64,000 nt of DNA from UBA1723 sp045641625 (GTDB lineage Bacteria; Bacteroidota; Bacteroidia; Bacteroidales; Paludibacteraceae): contig JAZUHH010000017.1 of NCBI GenBank assembly GCA_045641625.1, positions 1 through 64,000 on the forward strand, read 5' to 3'. Positions 18,010 through 26,805 of this stretch are shown in pieces. The notes beneath the pieces are model-generated. The model worked only from the letters and a program-made list of their open reading frames with translations. It was not told where the DNA came from and did no database searches. The position numbers were made by a program, and so were the translations under genes. Each line of letters opens with the position of its first letter. Position 1 is the first letter of the stretch.

Positions 18010-18474
18010 TTAATTTCCCTTCTTCAAGACAAAGCTGTACTGACTGCTAAAGCCTCCCTTGTACAAGTCTTTCTTTCTATGACCACCCGGCTTACTCTTC
18101 CACCATTTCAAATTGCAAACTGAATCTGACTGATATACATTTGCCGTGTCTATGGCTATAATTTGAAGATTAAAAGGTTTACAACATTCTTCCGAATTAC
18201 ATATGATATACTTACCAAACTCATCAGTATAAGTTTTGCCTACAAAATATTTATAGATATGTTCCTCAGGGGGAATACTGTCATAATAAGTATAAACGGA
18301 TGTGTCGCAATATGAAGCATAAACTTCAATATTCTGTAATGGCAAACCATCCTCATTATGAACATACCCTTGAATAGACATTTCATGCCAAGGGTCACAA
18401 CCCTCGAATGAACAGAAAACTAAACCTGATAGGAATAATGCAAATACTGAAAATGAACGAATATTCTTAATCAT
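18010..18474 (-). CDS. Carboxypeptidase-regulatory-like lipoprotein (paralog 2)
   Basis: Lipoprotein of 154 residues with signal peptide and a cysteine at about position 26 (SFEGC). The mature domain reads IQGYVHNEDGLPLQNIEVYA and TDEFGKYII, and ends YKGGFSSQYSFVLKKGN, so it is a diverged duplicate of the 17287 protein. It has its own TATCTTTG promoter and terminator, hence is monocistronic. The gene is AT-rich compared with flanking housekeeping genes. Function unknown; likely periplasmic-facing or surface lipoprotein. Confidence 0.7.
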   Translation of the reverse strand: MIKNIRSFSVFALFLSGLVFCSFEGCDPWHEMSIQGYVHNEDGLPLQNIEVYASYCDTSVYTYYDSIPPEEHIYKYFVGKTYTDEFGKYIICNSEECCKPFNLQIIAIDTANVYQSDSVCNLKWWKSKPGGHRKKDLYKGGFSSQYSFVLKKGN

Positions 18475-18508
18475 AGCTACAAACTAAAAAATATCATTAA
18501 ATTCAGTG

Positions 18509-18516
18509 CAAAGATA
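18509..18516 (-). promoter_or_regulatory. -7 box TATCTTTG of the lipoprotein at 18010
   Basis: Reverse-strand TATCTTTGCAC lies 35 bp upstream of the start codon. Confidence 0.7.
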
Positions 18517-18550
18517 ATATATAGCAAACAAAAAAGGAGAATATTTTAGT

Positions 18551-18589
18551 AAAAAAAAAAAAAGAGGATATACCCATCAGCATATCCTC
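18551..18589 (-). terminator. Terminator of the SUMF1-domain gene
   Basis: GAGGATAT (18564-18571) pairs with ATATCCTC (18582-18589). On the reverse strand a 13-base T run follows, a textbook intrinsic terminator. Confidence 0.85.
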
Positions 18590-18609
18590 CGTTGTACAAG
18601 TACGACAAA

Positions 18610-19797
18610 CTATTTGAAAACAACGCTAATTTGTTGCGGTCTGTCGTAATCTATACTTATTCGTGCATGAACAATCACATTTTTATTACAAATATTCGAA
18701 TAACTATATCCATTCCAAATAAAGCCAAAATTATTAAGAACTCTACGGACATCTTTTAAAGCGCACCACTCAGGAAGCAATAAACTTTCAGTTGCCAATC
18801 TCAATTCATTATCAGAAGTGAATCTTGCAAACTTTAATAAATAAGAGACTCCGTTTGAGGCATCTTTGTATGACAAGACACCTTGTAAAGTATCCTCCTC
18901 TACAATTTCATAACCTTTCAATTTTTCCTTGACCTTATCCATTGTCAAGCCGAATATTGATTCAGGGGCAATGAAATTATCAAGCAGCTTAACCATTCTG
19001 GGCTCATCCTTTACAAGGGCAAGACGTATAGTCCTCCAGGAAACCTCACGATAAACAAAATATGTAGCAGTACGCATATCTATAGTGCGACCGTAAGGGT
19101 CTCTTTGCTTCCATCCGCCGCCACGGACTCCGACGTAATCTCTTTTCTTTATACTGTCGGATTCAGCAAAATAGTAGTCAGAGCAATATTCCTCCAAGTT
19201 ACCGCTCATGTCATATATACCAAGTTCATTAGGCTTCTTGGAAGCTACCTTATGCGTCCAATTATCACCTTTAGAGTTACCGGAGTTCCAACCGACATCA
19301 TCAAAGTTATTGCTACCGCTGAACACGTAGTTATGACTCTTATTACCGCCTTTTGCAGCCCATTCCCACTGAATCTCTGTAGGCATGGCGAATCTCATAC
19401 CTTTAGGTAGTTTGTCTTTCAATATCGTATTTAACTTTTCAGCGAATTCATATCCATCAGACCAAGAAACGCCATCTACAGGATATTGGGGATCACGGAA
19501 CATCTCGCTAGGATTGGTGTCACAAACAGCCTCATATAACGCCTGAGTCACCTCCGTTTCTCCTATATAGTATGTTTCGACAGAGACCTTATGGGAAATC
19601 TCTTTTTCGTTTGCTTCAGGTCTATAGTTAGGAAGTTTTGGATTGGTGCTTTGTCTTCCAAGCCAGAACTTTCCACCATCCACCTTTATCATCTTGAATG
19701 ATACATCTTTGACTTTGAATGTCAATGATTGGGCATTGCATAGTAACGAACCCATAGCTAAAACGAAAGACAGCAATATGCCTATACCTTTATTCAT
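18610..19797 (-). CDS. Secreted SUMF1/formylglycine-generating-enzyme-domain protein
   Basis: Exported protein of 395 residues with a signal peptide (cut after about NAQ, residue 23). The SUMF1 fold spans residues about 35-260, with GETEVTQALYEAV, PVDGVSWSDGYEFAEKLN, FAMPTEIQWEWAAKGG, GIYDMSGNLEEYCSDYY and RGGGW. Most proteins of this fold in Bacteroidales are not sulfatase activators but unknown secreted proteins. The copper-binding cysteine pair of true FGE is not evident. A C-terminal extension of about 130 residues has no recognised domain. It is placed between two terminators, so it has its own transcript. Confidence 0.78.
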   Translation of the reverse strand: MNKGIGILLSFVLAMGSLLCNAQSLTFKVKDVSFKMIKVDGGKFWLGRQSTNPKLPNYRPEANEKEISHKVSVETYYIGETEVTQALYEAVCDTNPSEMFRDPQYPVDGVSWSDGYEFAEKLNTILKDKLPKGMRFAMPTEIQWEWAAKGGNKSHNYVFSGSNNFDDVGWNSGNSKGDNWTHKVASKKPNELGIYDMSGNLEEYCSDYYFAESDSIKKRDYVGVRGGGWKQRDPYGRTIDMRTATYFVYREVSWRTIRLALVKDEPRMVKLLDNFIAPESIFGLTMDKVKEKLKGYEIVEEDTLQGVLSYKDASNGVSYLLKFARFTSDNELRLATESLLLPEWCALKDVRRVLNNFGFIWNGYSYSNICNKNVIVHARISIDYDRPQQISVVFK

Positions 19798-19810
19798 AAC
19801 ATAAAAATTA

Positions 19811-19838
19811 TAAAAGGGGACACAATAATTGTATCCCC
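19811..19838 (-). terminator. Terminator of the phosphoglucomutase gene
   Basis: GGGGACAC (19816-19823) pairs with GTATCCCC (19831-19838), including one G-U pair. It is followed on the reverse strand by TTTTATAATTTTT. Confidence 0.75.
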
Positions 19839-19861
19839 TCTATACATTAAAACTATATCTA

Positions 19862-21604
19862 TTAAAGACCTAGAGACTTCTTGATAGCCTCGATCTTGTC
19901 AGCTGCCTTCTTGTTCTGGTCAGCGTAGTCAGCGGCAGACTTCATTGTGCCCTTAACCTCGCAGTAGAACTTGATCTTAGGCTCAGTACCTGAAGGACGA
20001 ACAGAAACCTTAGTACCGTCCTCGCAGAACCACTGAAGCACGTTGCTAGTCTCTGGCATGTCAAGCTTCTCCTTACCAGCAGCAGTAGTCATCTCAAGAG
20101 TCTTGAAATCCTTGACTACAGTTACCTTGCTGCCACCAAGATCCTTAGGAGGACTAGAACGGAACTTCTCCATCATTGCCTTGATCTCGTCAGCACCAGA
20201 CTTACCTGGCTTAGTTACGTTGATAGTGTGCTCCTTAGAGAAACCGTACTCCTGATAGATCTGCATCAACAAATCGTAAAGAGTCTTGCCCTGATCCTTA
20301 GCCCAAGCAGCAATCTCACAAATCAAACAAATAGAAGCAGGAGCATCCTTATCACGAACCTTGTCGAATGGTAGGAATCCGAAGCTCTCCTCACCACCAC
20401 CGATGTACTTCTTCTTGCCTTCAGAGATGGCGATCTCGCGAGCAATCCACTTGAAGCCAGTGTAGCAGTCACGAAGCTCGATATTGTTCTTCTTTGCGAT
20501 CTCAGCGATAACCTCAGTAGTAACGATAGTCTTTACAAGGAACTCGTTACCCTTCATCTTGCCAAGCTTCTTCATATTAGTGATGATGTAGTAGCAGAAC
20601 ATCATGGCAGTCTGGTTACCGTTGATGATCATCCACTCGCCCTTGTTGTCGCGGCAAACGATAGCTAGACGGTCAGCGTCCGGGTCAGTAGCCACAACCA
20701 AGTCAGCGTTAAGCTTAGTACCAAGCTTCATACCAAGAGTCATAGCCTCAGCATTCTCTGGATTAGGGCTTACTACTGTTGGGAAGTTTCCGTCAACGAT
20801 CATCTGCTCTGGAACGACATTGATGTTCTGGAATCCCCAAGAACGCAAGCATAGAGGAACGATCACACGACCTGTTCCGTGCATTGCTGAATATACGATG
20901 TTAAGATCCTTCTGGCGGTTGATAACCTCCTGGTCGATTAGCGCCTCATGAACAGCTGTCATGTAGTCGAAATCCATCTCACCACCGATGATCTTGATTA
21001 GGTCCTTGTTGCCTGCGAACTTAACGTCCTCAACCTTAACCTTGTTAACCTCGTCGATAATACCCTTGTCATGAGGAGCAAGCACCTGAGCGCCATCCTC
21101 CCAATAAGCCTTGTATCCGTTGTACTCGCGAGGGTTGTGGCTTGCAGTCACATTAACACCAGCCTGAGCCTTTAGCTGACGAATAGCGAAAGAAATCTCT
21201 GGAGTTGGGCGCAAAGCCTCGAATAGATATACCTGAATACCGTTAGCAGAGAAGATGTCTGCCACAGTCTCAGCGAATAGGCGCGAATTGTTACGACAAT
21301 CGTGACCTACAACAACTGAAATCTGCTTACGGTCTGCAAAATTCTTCTTTAGATAGTTAGCAAAACCCTGAGTGGCCATACCAACTACATATTTGTTCAT
21401 ACGGTTAGTTCCGGCACCCATGATACCACGAAGTCCACCAGTACCAAACTCAAGATCGCGATAGAATGCATCAATAAGAGCTGTCTTATCCTCTGCATCA
21501 AGTAGAGCCTTAACCTCTTTCTTTGTCTCGTCATCGAAGTTACCGTTAAGCCAAACCTGGGCCTTAGATGTCACTTCATTCAATAATGCTGAATTGTTAT
21601 CCAT
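19862..21604 (-). CDS. Phosphoglucomutase/phosphomannomutase family protein
   Basis: Alpha-D-phosphohexomutase of 580 residues that interconverts hexose-1- and hexose-6-phosphates. The phosphoserine loop TASHNP places the catalytic Ser at 155, a metal loop DPDADR lies near residue 316, and GGGEESFG (sugar loop) near 405. The start at 21604 (ATG) is preferred over an in-frame TTG eight codons upstream because the promoter's transcript start falls there. Whether glucose or mannose phosphate is the main substrate cannot be read from the sequence. Confidence 0.88.
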   Translation of the reverse strand: MDNNSALLNEVTSKAQVWLNGNFDDETKKEVKALLDAEDKTALIDAFYRDLEFGTGGLRGIMGAGTNRMNKYVVGMATQGFANYLKKNFADRKQISVVVGHDCRNNSRLFAETVADIFSANGIQVYLFEALRPTPEISFAIRQLKAQAGVNVTASHNPREYNGYKAYWEDGAQVLAPHDKGIIDEVNKVKVEDVKFAGNKDLIKIIGGEMDFDYMTAVHEALIDQEVINRQKDLNIVYSAMHGTGRVIVPLCLRSWGFQNINVVPEQMIVDGNFPTVVSPNPENAEAMTLGMKLGTKLNADLVVATDPDADRLAIVCRDNKGEWMIINGNQTAMMFCYYIITNMKKLGKMKGNEFLVKTIVTTEVIAEIAKKNNIELRDCYTGFKWIAREIAISEGKKKYIGGGEESFGFLPFDKVRDKDAPASICLICEIAAWAKDQGKTLYDLLMQIYQEYGFSKEHTINVTKPGKSGADEIKAMMEKFRSSPPKDLGGSKVTVVKDFKTLEMTTAAGKEKLDMPETSNVLQWFCEDGTKVSVRPSGTEPKIKFYCEVKGTMKSAADYADQNKKAADKIEAIKKSLGL

Positions 21605-21630
21605 CGTTATAGTTTGTTTATAATTCAATG

Positions 21631-21638
21631 CAAAGATA
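21631..21638 (-). promoter_or_regulatory. -7 box TATCTTTG of the phosphohexomutase
   Basis: Reverse-strand TATCTTTGCATTG lies 26 bp upstream of the ATG at 21604. Confidence 0.7.
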
Positions 21639-21733
21639 TGTTATTTAACTTATTTTACTAGCATAATACTACAAATTTTGTGCCAATATTAACCAAAAAG
21701 ACAAATTTTTCCGACAAAATAAGGGATAAACAA

Positions 21734-21768
21734 TAAAAAAAGGCTCTCAAGAAAATCTTGAAAGCCTT
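21734..21768 (-). terminator. Terminator of tRNA-His
   Basis: AAGGCT (21740-21745) with AGCCTT (21763-21768), plus an inner CAAGA/TCTTG stem. The reverse strand continues with seven T. Confidence 0.8.
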
Positions 21769-21777
21769 ACCAATCTG

Positions 21778-21853
21778 GGGTGGGCGATGGGGATCGAACC
21801 CACGACCCTCAGGACCACAATCTGATACTCTAACCAACTGAGCTACGCCCACC
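21778..21853 (-). tRNA. tRNA-His (anticodon GTG)
   Basis: Cloverleaf on the reverse strand: acceptor GGTGGGC with GCCCACC, D arm with AGCTCAGTTGGT, anticodon loop TTGTGGT, and T arm GGTTCGATC. C73 is the discriminator. The G-1 of mature tRNA-His is not encoded, so it would be added after transcription or arise by processing. CCA is not fully encoded. Confidence 0.95.
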
Positions 21854-21892
21854 ATTTTGGTTGCATTACCATATCCTTTGGTTTTGCGACTG

Positions 21893-21900
21893 CAAAGGTA
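21893..21900 (-). promoter_or_regulatory. -7 box TACCTTTG of tRNA-His
   Basis: Reverse-strand TACCTTTGCAG lies 40 bp upstream of the tRNA 5' end. Confidence 0.65.
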
Positions 21901-21990
21901 GCACTAATTTCTATACCTGCAAAACATTTTCATGTTTTTTTTCAAAAAAAGTACACTTTATTGCCTTTTCTGTGAATTTTCAGCCACTTA

Positions 21991-22485
21991 CTACATGAAA
22001 TCCATGTCAGAAAGCTCGTCATCTTCCTTTTCTTCGTCCTGAAGCAGCTCCCTCATTTCATTAAAGGCGCGCTCAAGCTTTGTCATCTCTTTAGAAAGGA
22101 AAACGTAGAATTCGTGCCAGTCCTCTTTTCTGTGTATGTCCAGATCCGGCTTGTGCTTGTATATTCTGGAAACCGGGGTGCCGCACTCCTTTACAAAATA
22201 GTCCTGCCAGACGGGTTCATCGAAATGCTCCTCGACTACAACCTTGTATTGCTTGAGCAAATCAAATTTTTCCTTTCGTTTTTCCTCGTTCTTATGATTT
22301 ATCTCAAGAATTACATAAGCACCGTCTCGTCCCGCACCGAATTTCATTTCAACATGCTTAATTTTCGTGTTGTATAGAATCCACTTTCTGTGCTTGTACT
22401 TGAATCTTGGCAACTTACTGCAGAACTCGTCAAACCCGTTCCAAAAATCTCTCTTTAATATTTTTACTTCCTCCCTAGAATACAT
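21991..22485 (-). CDS. DUF4268-domain protein
   Basis: Cytoplasmic protein of 164 residues, rich in Lys, Glu and aromatic residues. The whole length fits the DUF4268 family (FWNGFDEFCS near the start, then RKWILYNT and FGAGRDGAYVILEI), which is found alone in Bacteroidota and fused to nuclease-like proteins elsewhere. The C-terminal tail is acidic (DEEKEDDELSDMDFM). No restriction or defence gene is adjacent, so a defence role is not supported. It has its own TACCTTTG promoter. Confidence 0.75.
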   Translation of the reverse strand: MYSREEVKILKRDFWNGFDEFCSKLPRFKYKHRKWILYNTKIKHVEMKFGAGRDGAYVILEINHKNEEKRKEKFDLLKQYKVVVEEHFDEPVWQDYFVKECGTPVSRIYKHKPDLDIHRKEDWHEFYVFLSKEMTKLERAFNEMRELLQDEEKEDDELSDMDFM

Positions 22486-22510
22486 GGCTTAAACTTTTTT
22501 GTTTCTGGTG

Positions 22511-22518
22511 CAAAGGTA
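22511..22518 (-). promoter_or_regulatory. -7 box TACCTTTG of the DUF4268 gene
   Basis: Reverse-strand TACCTTTGCAC lies 26 bp upstream of the start. Confidence 0.65.
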
Positions 22519-22567
22519 ATAAAATATCGTCAAGATTGAAAATATAGCAATGATGAAGACTATTCCA

Positions 22568-24619
22568 TTACTGTGCTTTCTTCCAGATCAAGTACCTCAA
22601 CGCGACATTGAACTGTCTGCCCGGCATAGGCCAGCCCTCTGCAACCTGGAATTTATTGTTGAATATGTTTCTGCACTCAGCATCCACAGTCACTCTCTTT
22701 ATCTGACAAACTATTTTCAAGTTTGTGCTGTTATACGACGGCAGAGCCTCAGTTCTGCCGTCTTCTGTCAATCCGTTGTGTTTCCCTACGAAAAGATGAT
22801 TTGGAGAAATCATCCATTCAAGTTTATCTCCGGACTTGAATGACGGAGTTTCAAAGCTGAACACATACTTCGCCTTGGCAGAAACATTAGCGGAATATGG
22901 CACAGGTTCATTATAAGAGCTGTTAGACGGATCAGTCACATTTCTGTCGTCACTCAACAACATTTCAAGTTTCAGCTGATGGTTGTCGAATTGCAAATCA
23001 GCACAAAAATCCAATCCCTTGCAACGAGTATTCCCATAATTTACCGGGAACCATCTGCCTGTGAAGTACGAAGGAATATAAAGCAATCTGTTCTCCACAT
23101 CCTCTATATGTCCTTTAACCTTAAAACTCAAATCAGTATTATGCTGCAACACGCACTGACCATTCTCATGGGAATGAGTTGAATGAAAAAAATCATATTC
23201 CAATGAAAGATTAAATTTCTTAAAATAAGATGTCTGCAAACTATACCCCTCCGCTGCAGCATAACAAATATCATTGAGCGACGGAGTATGAAAATCGATA
23301 CTATAATCTGGTCTTATTCTGATAGAATTAGACTTTGTCCCATCCAAACAGTAAAGACCTTTCACATGATAAGTCATCTTGTCCAACTGGAGAGACATAC
23401 GTCTTACATTATCCTCTATATGCGAATATGACGCTTGGGCGTATGCAAACAACTTATGGCTGCTGAGCACATCGCCATACGCACTCCATTCATTATGGAA
23501 GTTCAAATTAAGGGATGTCTTGCTCTGTAATCGAGACATATAAGAAATATCCCTTGGCTCTGCATTAAGATCATTCCATCCAATTTCGGACTCTATGGAA
23601 GGAGTTAAATTCAAACGATGACGCACATACAAATAGCGACAAGCCACAGCGCCATGCACACCCTGTTGCAAAGAACCTATATTCATATAAGACGGAACTA
23701 TTGCATCATTGTTTCCGCTATAGTCCAACCTGTCATTTGTATAGTTGACAGATCCGGCAGCTTCAAGTCTCCTAGTACGCATACGCATAGAAGGTACCGA
23801 ATCCAAAAGGAATTTATGCGAGTACTTGAGTGTTGTAAAGAAATTTCTTTCCTTTTCTCCTAACGAATCGCTATAGGCATGAGGAAAGTCACCGGAGACA
23901 CTGCCTGGCAACCCGCTTTCCGAGTCCTTGAAAAATGCTAACAGTTCAAAATCCTTGTATGCGGCACCTCCGTATAGACGAAAGGAAGTGACATCAGAAT
24001 TTCTGCGCACTCCAGATGTATCTCCATGCTGTGTATGGCATTCAAACGGATAGTCTCCTTTCGTCCTTAGAAATGATGCGTCAATGAAACCATGATCTTT
24101 GAAATCAGCACTTGCCTCCGCCCTGAAAGTACCGAACGAACCTACACCAATTCCAACATCTACAGCTGTCTCTTTCGGTCTTGAATCTGTCACCTTATCA
24201 ATATATGCAGGAGTACTTAGAGAATAGTAAACACTAGCACTTCCAAATCTTTTGAAAGACAACATATCAATATCCGTCATTGTACCATGTAAATTGGACA
24301 CAGGAAAACCATCAACACCTATATCCATAGGACGAGAACCCAACGAAGCGATATTTATTGTCTTCAGGCCTCCTAACCCGCCAAAATTTTGCACATACAG
24401 GCCATGCAACCAGTCACAAAAATAGTCAGACTTAAGCAATGACTTTGAAAAAAGCTTATAAGAAGGGTACTCCCATATCAGCACACTGCAACCATGCAAT
24501 GTAGATGTCTTGACTGTAGAATCTTGGGGAAGAATGGTATCCGAAGCACTCTGCTCTGCCCTGCAGTCAATACTGACCAAAGCAAGAAACAGAAATATAT
24601 TAGCGAATAATGTTCTCAT
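22568..24619 (-). CDS. TonB-dependent outer-membrane receptor
   Basis: Exported protein of 683 residues with a signal peptide. The plug domain is recognisable by YVQNFGGLGGLKTINIASLG followed by DIGVDGFPV near residue 100-115. A barrel of alternating-residue strands fills the rest, ending FNVALRYLIW. There is no SusD-like partner and no N-terminal carboxypeptidase-like domain, so it resembles BtuB/siderophore-type receptors rather than SusC. The ligand is unknown. The promoter is shared in a divergent intergenic region with ung. Confidence 0.82.
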   Translation of the reverse strand: MRTLFANIFLFLALVSIDCRAEQSASDTILPQDSTVKTSTLHGCSVLIWEYPSYKLFSKSLLKSDYFCDWLHGLYVQNFGGLGGLKTINIASLGSRPMDIGVDGFPVSNLHGTMTDIDMLSFKRFGSASVYYSLSTPAYIDKVTDSRPKETAVDVGIGVGSFGTFRAEASADFKDHGFIDASFLRTKGDYPFECHTQHGDTSGVRRNSDVTSFRLYGGAAYKDFELLAFFKDSESGLPGSVSGDFPHAYSDSLGEKERNFFTTLKYSHKFLLDSVPSMRMRTRRLEAAGSVNYTNDRLDYSGNNDAIVPSYMNIGSLQQGVHGAVACRYLYVRHRLNLTPSIESEIGWNDLNAEPRDISYMSRLQSKTSLNLNFHNEWSAYGDVLSSHKLFAYAQASYSHIEDNVRRMSLQLDKMTYHVKGLYCLDGTKSNSIRIRPDYSIDFHTPSLNDICYAAAEGYSLQTSYFKKFNLSLEYDFFHSTHSHENGQCVLQHNTDLSFKVKGHIEDVENRLLYIPSYFTGRWFPVNYGNTRCKGLDFCADLQFDNHQLKLEMLLSDDRNVTDPSNSSYNEPVPYSANVSAKAKYVFSFETPSFKSGDKLEWMISPNHLFVGKHNGLTEDGRTEALPSYNSTNLKIVCQIKRVTVDAECRNIFNNKFQVAEGWPMPGRQFNVALRYLIWKKAQ

Positions 24620-24639
24620 GATACATAATGTTTATGTGG

Positions 24640-24647
24640 CAAAGGTA
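24640..24647 (-). promoter_or_regulatory. -7 box TACCTTTG of the TonB-dependent receptor
   Basis: Reverse-strand TACCTTTGCCAC lies 21 bp upstream of the start codon. Confidence 0.65.
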
Positions 24648-24716
24648 GAAAAAACTTTAGAACGACCAAACATAATATAAGGCATAATTTACTATACCAC
24701 CTATCTATATTCTTTG

Positions 24717-24724
24717 TATCTTTG
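24717..24724 (+). promoter_or_regulatory. -7 box TATCTTTG of ung
   Basis: TATCTTTGCG lies 34 bp upstream of the ATG at 24758 and overlaps an in-frame upstream start, which argues for the shorter protein. Confidence 0.7.
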
Positions 24725-24757
24725 CGAAAAACTATAACCAATAAAAAAGAAACAAGT

Positions 24758-25420
24758 ATGGATGTTCGAATAGAACAGTCTTGGAAAGAGGTACTGGCAG
24801 AAGAGTTTGACAAGCCATATTTCGAACTGCTTGCTCAATTCATAAGGAAGGAATATAGCGAGAATGTTGTATATCCTCCCGGTTCAAAAATTTTCTCTGC
24901 TTTCGACCTAACTCCTTTCAAGGATGTGAAGGTAGTAATTCTAGGACAAGACCCGTATCACGAGCCAGGACAGGCTCATGGACTAGCTTTCTCTGTTCAA
25001 CCCGGTGTGCAGATACCTCCATCTCTACAAAACATATTCAAGGAGATTGCCGACGACATGCACATTCCCTATCCAAACAATGGACTGCTTGAACGATGGG
25101 CAAAGCAGGGAGTCCTGCTACTGAACAACGTGCTCACCGTAAGGCAAGCAGCCGCATTGAGCCACAGGGACAAGGGATGGGAGGAATTCACTGACAAAGT
25201 CGTGGAAATAATCTCGTCGCAGAAAGAGAATGTCGTGTTCCTGCTATGGGGATCTCAGGCACAGAGGAAAGGCCAGGTCATAGACACCAAGAAGCATCTT
25301 GTGCTTAAGGCGCCTCATCCTTCCCCATTGTCGGCATACAGGGGATTCTTCGGATGCAAGCACTTCAGCAAGACAAACGAATACTTGCGTCAGCACGGAA
25401 AAACCGAGATAGTATGGTAA
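24758..25420 (+). CDS. ung: Uracil-DNA glycosylase
   Basis: Family 1 uracil-DNA glycosylase of 220 residues that removes uracil from DNA at the start of base excision repair. The water-activating motif GQDPYH has D65. LLLNNVLTVR follows, and the DNA-intercalation motif HPSPLSAYRGFFG lies near the C-terminus. The start at 24758 is chosen because the promoter box sits over the upstream alternative. It is divergent from the TonB receptor. Confidence 0.96.
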   Translation: MDVRIEQSWKEVLAEEFDKPYFELLAQFIRKEYSENVVYPPGSKIFSAFDLTPFKDVKVVILGQDPYHEPGQAHGLAFSVQPGVQIPPSLQNIFKEIADDMHIPYPNNGLLERWAKQGVLLLNNVLTVRQAAALSHRDKGWEEFTDKVVEIISSQKENVVFLLWGSQAQRKGQVIDTKKHLVLKAPHPSPLSAYRGFFGCKHFSKTNEYLRQHGKTEIVW

Positions 25421-25555
25421 AGGGGAAAAAGGAAGGGCGATGCTCCGCACCACCCTTCCCAATGTTTCAATCTCCGCCTCAGCAGAGCGAATAATGATTT
25501 ATTTGTATAAAATAAGATAACCGTTGTATGTGATTATGAATGTCGTTCGTGATAA

Positions 25556-26776
25556 TTATCCAAGCCTTTCCATTGCTTTGATCGTTGCTTCCCTGCCACC
25601 GAGAGCAGAAAAACGGATATATCCTTCTCCGCTGGTGCCAAAGCCAACACCGGGAGTTGCTACGATATTTTTCTCTTTCAACAAATAGTCAAAGAACTGC
25701 CATGAGTTCATGCCTGCAGGAGTCTTTGCCCAAATGTATGGGCTGTTAGTACCGCCGAAGACTGTGTAGCCGGCCTTCTGCAATCCCTCGCGGATGATTC
25801 TTGCATTCTCTAGGTAGTAGTCGATTGCAGCCTTCACCTGCTTCTTTCCCTCCTCTGAATAGACAGCTTCTGCGGCACGCTGGATGATGTATGCTGTTCC
25901 GTTGAACTTAGTGCACTGGCGTCTGTTCCATAGGCCGTTCAATGCGACCAGCTCACCCTTTGCGTTTCTTGCCTTCACAGTCTTAGGAATAACAGTTAGA
26001 CCGCAACGAGTTCCTGTAAAGCCTGCACTCTTAGAGAAGCTTCTGAACTCTATGGCACAATCCTTGGCACCTTCGATCTCGTATATTGAATGTGGAACAT
26101 CATCCTCAGTTATGAAAGCTTCGTAAGCGGCATCAAACAAGATAAGCACATCGTTTGCCCTTGCATAGTCAACCCACTCCTTCAACTGAGTCTTTGTTAG
26201 AGTCGTACCTGTTGGATTGTTAGGGAAACATAGGTAAACTACGTCAACCTTCTCTTTAGGTAACGAAGGGACAAACTTGTTCTCTGCTGTGCAAGGAAGA
26301 TAAACAATCTTGCTCCACTGTCCGTTCTCAAGCAAGTCGCCTGCTCTGCCTGCCATTACATTTGTGTCGATATATACGGGGTAAACCGGATCAGTAACAG
26401 CAATGATATTTTCCAAACCAAGTATGTCGCCGATATTTCCTGTATCGCTCTTTGCACCGTCACTGATGAACATTTCGTCAGTGTCAAGAGATACTCCGCG
26501 TGGGTTGAAGTCATTCTTGATGATAGTCTCTATAAGGAACTTGTAGCCCTGCTCTGGACCATATCCGCGGAAAGTCTCGCTGCTTGCCATCTCGTCAACG
26601 GCCTTGTGCATAGCCTTGATAACAGCATCACATAGCGGAAGAGTCACGTCGCCGATACCCATACGGATAACTTCAGCCTGAGGGTTCTCCTCTTTGTATT
26701 TTGCAACCCTCTTTGCAATCTCAGAGAAGAGATAGCTTCCTGGTAGCTTCTGGAAATTATCGTTAATCGTCACCAT
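25556..26776 (-). CDS. dapL: LL-diaminopimelate aminotransferase
   Basis: Class I/II PLP-dependent aminotransferase of 406 residues that turns tetrahydrodipicolinate directly into LL-diaminopimelate for lysine and peptidoglycan. The PLP lysine lies in FRSFSKSAGFTGTRCG. CFPNNPTGTTLTK and GFGTSGEGYIRFSALG are typical of DapL. The gene is 29 nt downstream of dapF, so the two consecutive pathway steps are co-transcribed. This one-step route is standard in Bacteroidota. Confidence 0.95.
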   Translation of the reverse strand: MVTINDNFQKLPGSYLFSEIAKRVAKYKEENPQAEVIRMGIGDVTLPLCDAVIKAMHKAVDEMASSETFRGYGPEQGYKFLIETIIKNDFNPRGVSLDTDEMFISDGAKSDTGNIGDILGLENIIAVTDPVYPVYIDTNVMAGRAGDLLENGQWSKIVYLPCTAENKFVPSLPKEKVDVVYLCFPNNPTGTTLTKTQLKEWVDYARANDVLILFDAAYEAFITEDDVPHSIYEIEGAKDCAIEFRSFSKSAGFTGTRCGLTVIPKTVKARNAKGELVALNGLWNRRQCTKFNGTAYIIQRAAEAVYSEEGKKQVKAAIDYYLENARIIREGLQKAGYTVFGGTNSPYIWAKTPAGMNSWQFFDYLLKEKNIVATPGVGFGTSGEGYIRFSALGGREATIKAMERLG

Positions 26777-26805
26777 ATTCTTATCTTATTATTTTCTATC
26801 CTTAA

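Noticed and set aside
21658..21855. Reverse open frame overlapping tRNA-His
   Set aside because: It is a translation of the tRNA itself and has no independent support.
25431..25460. Hairpin GGAAGGG/CCCTTCC after ung as a terminator
   Set aside because: No T run follows on either strand; it may be a weak structure only.
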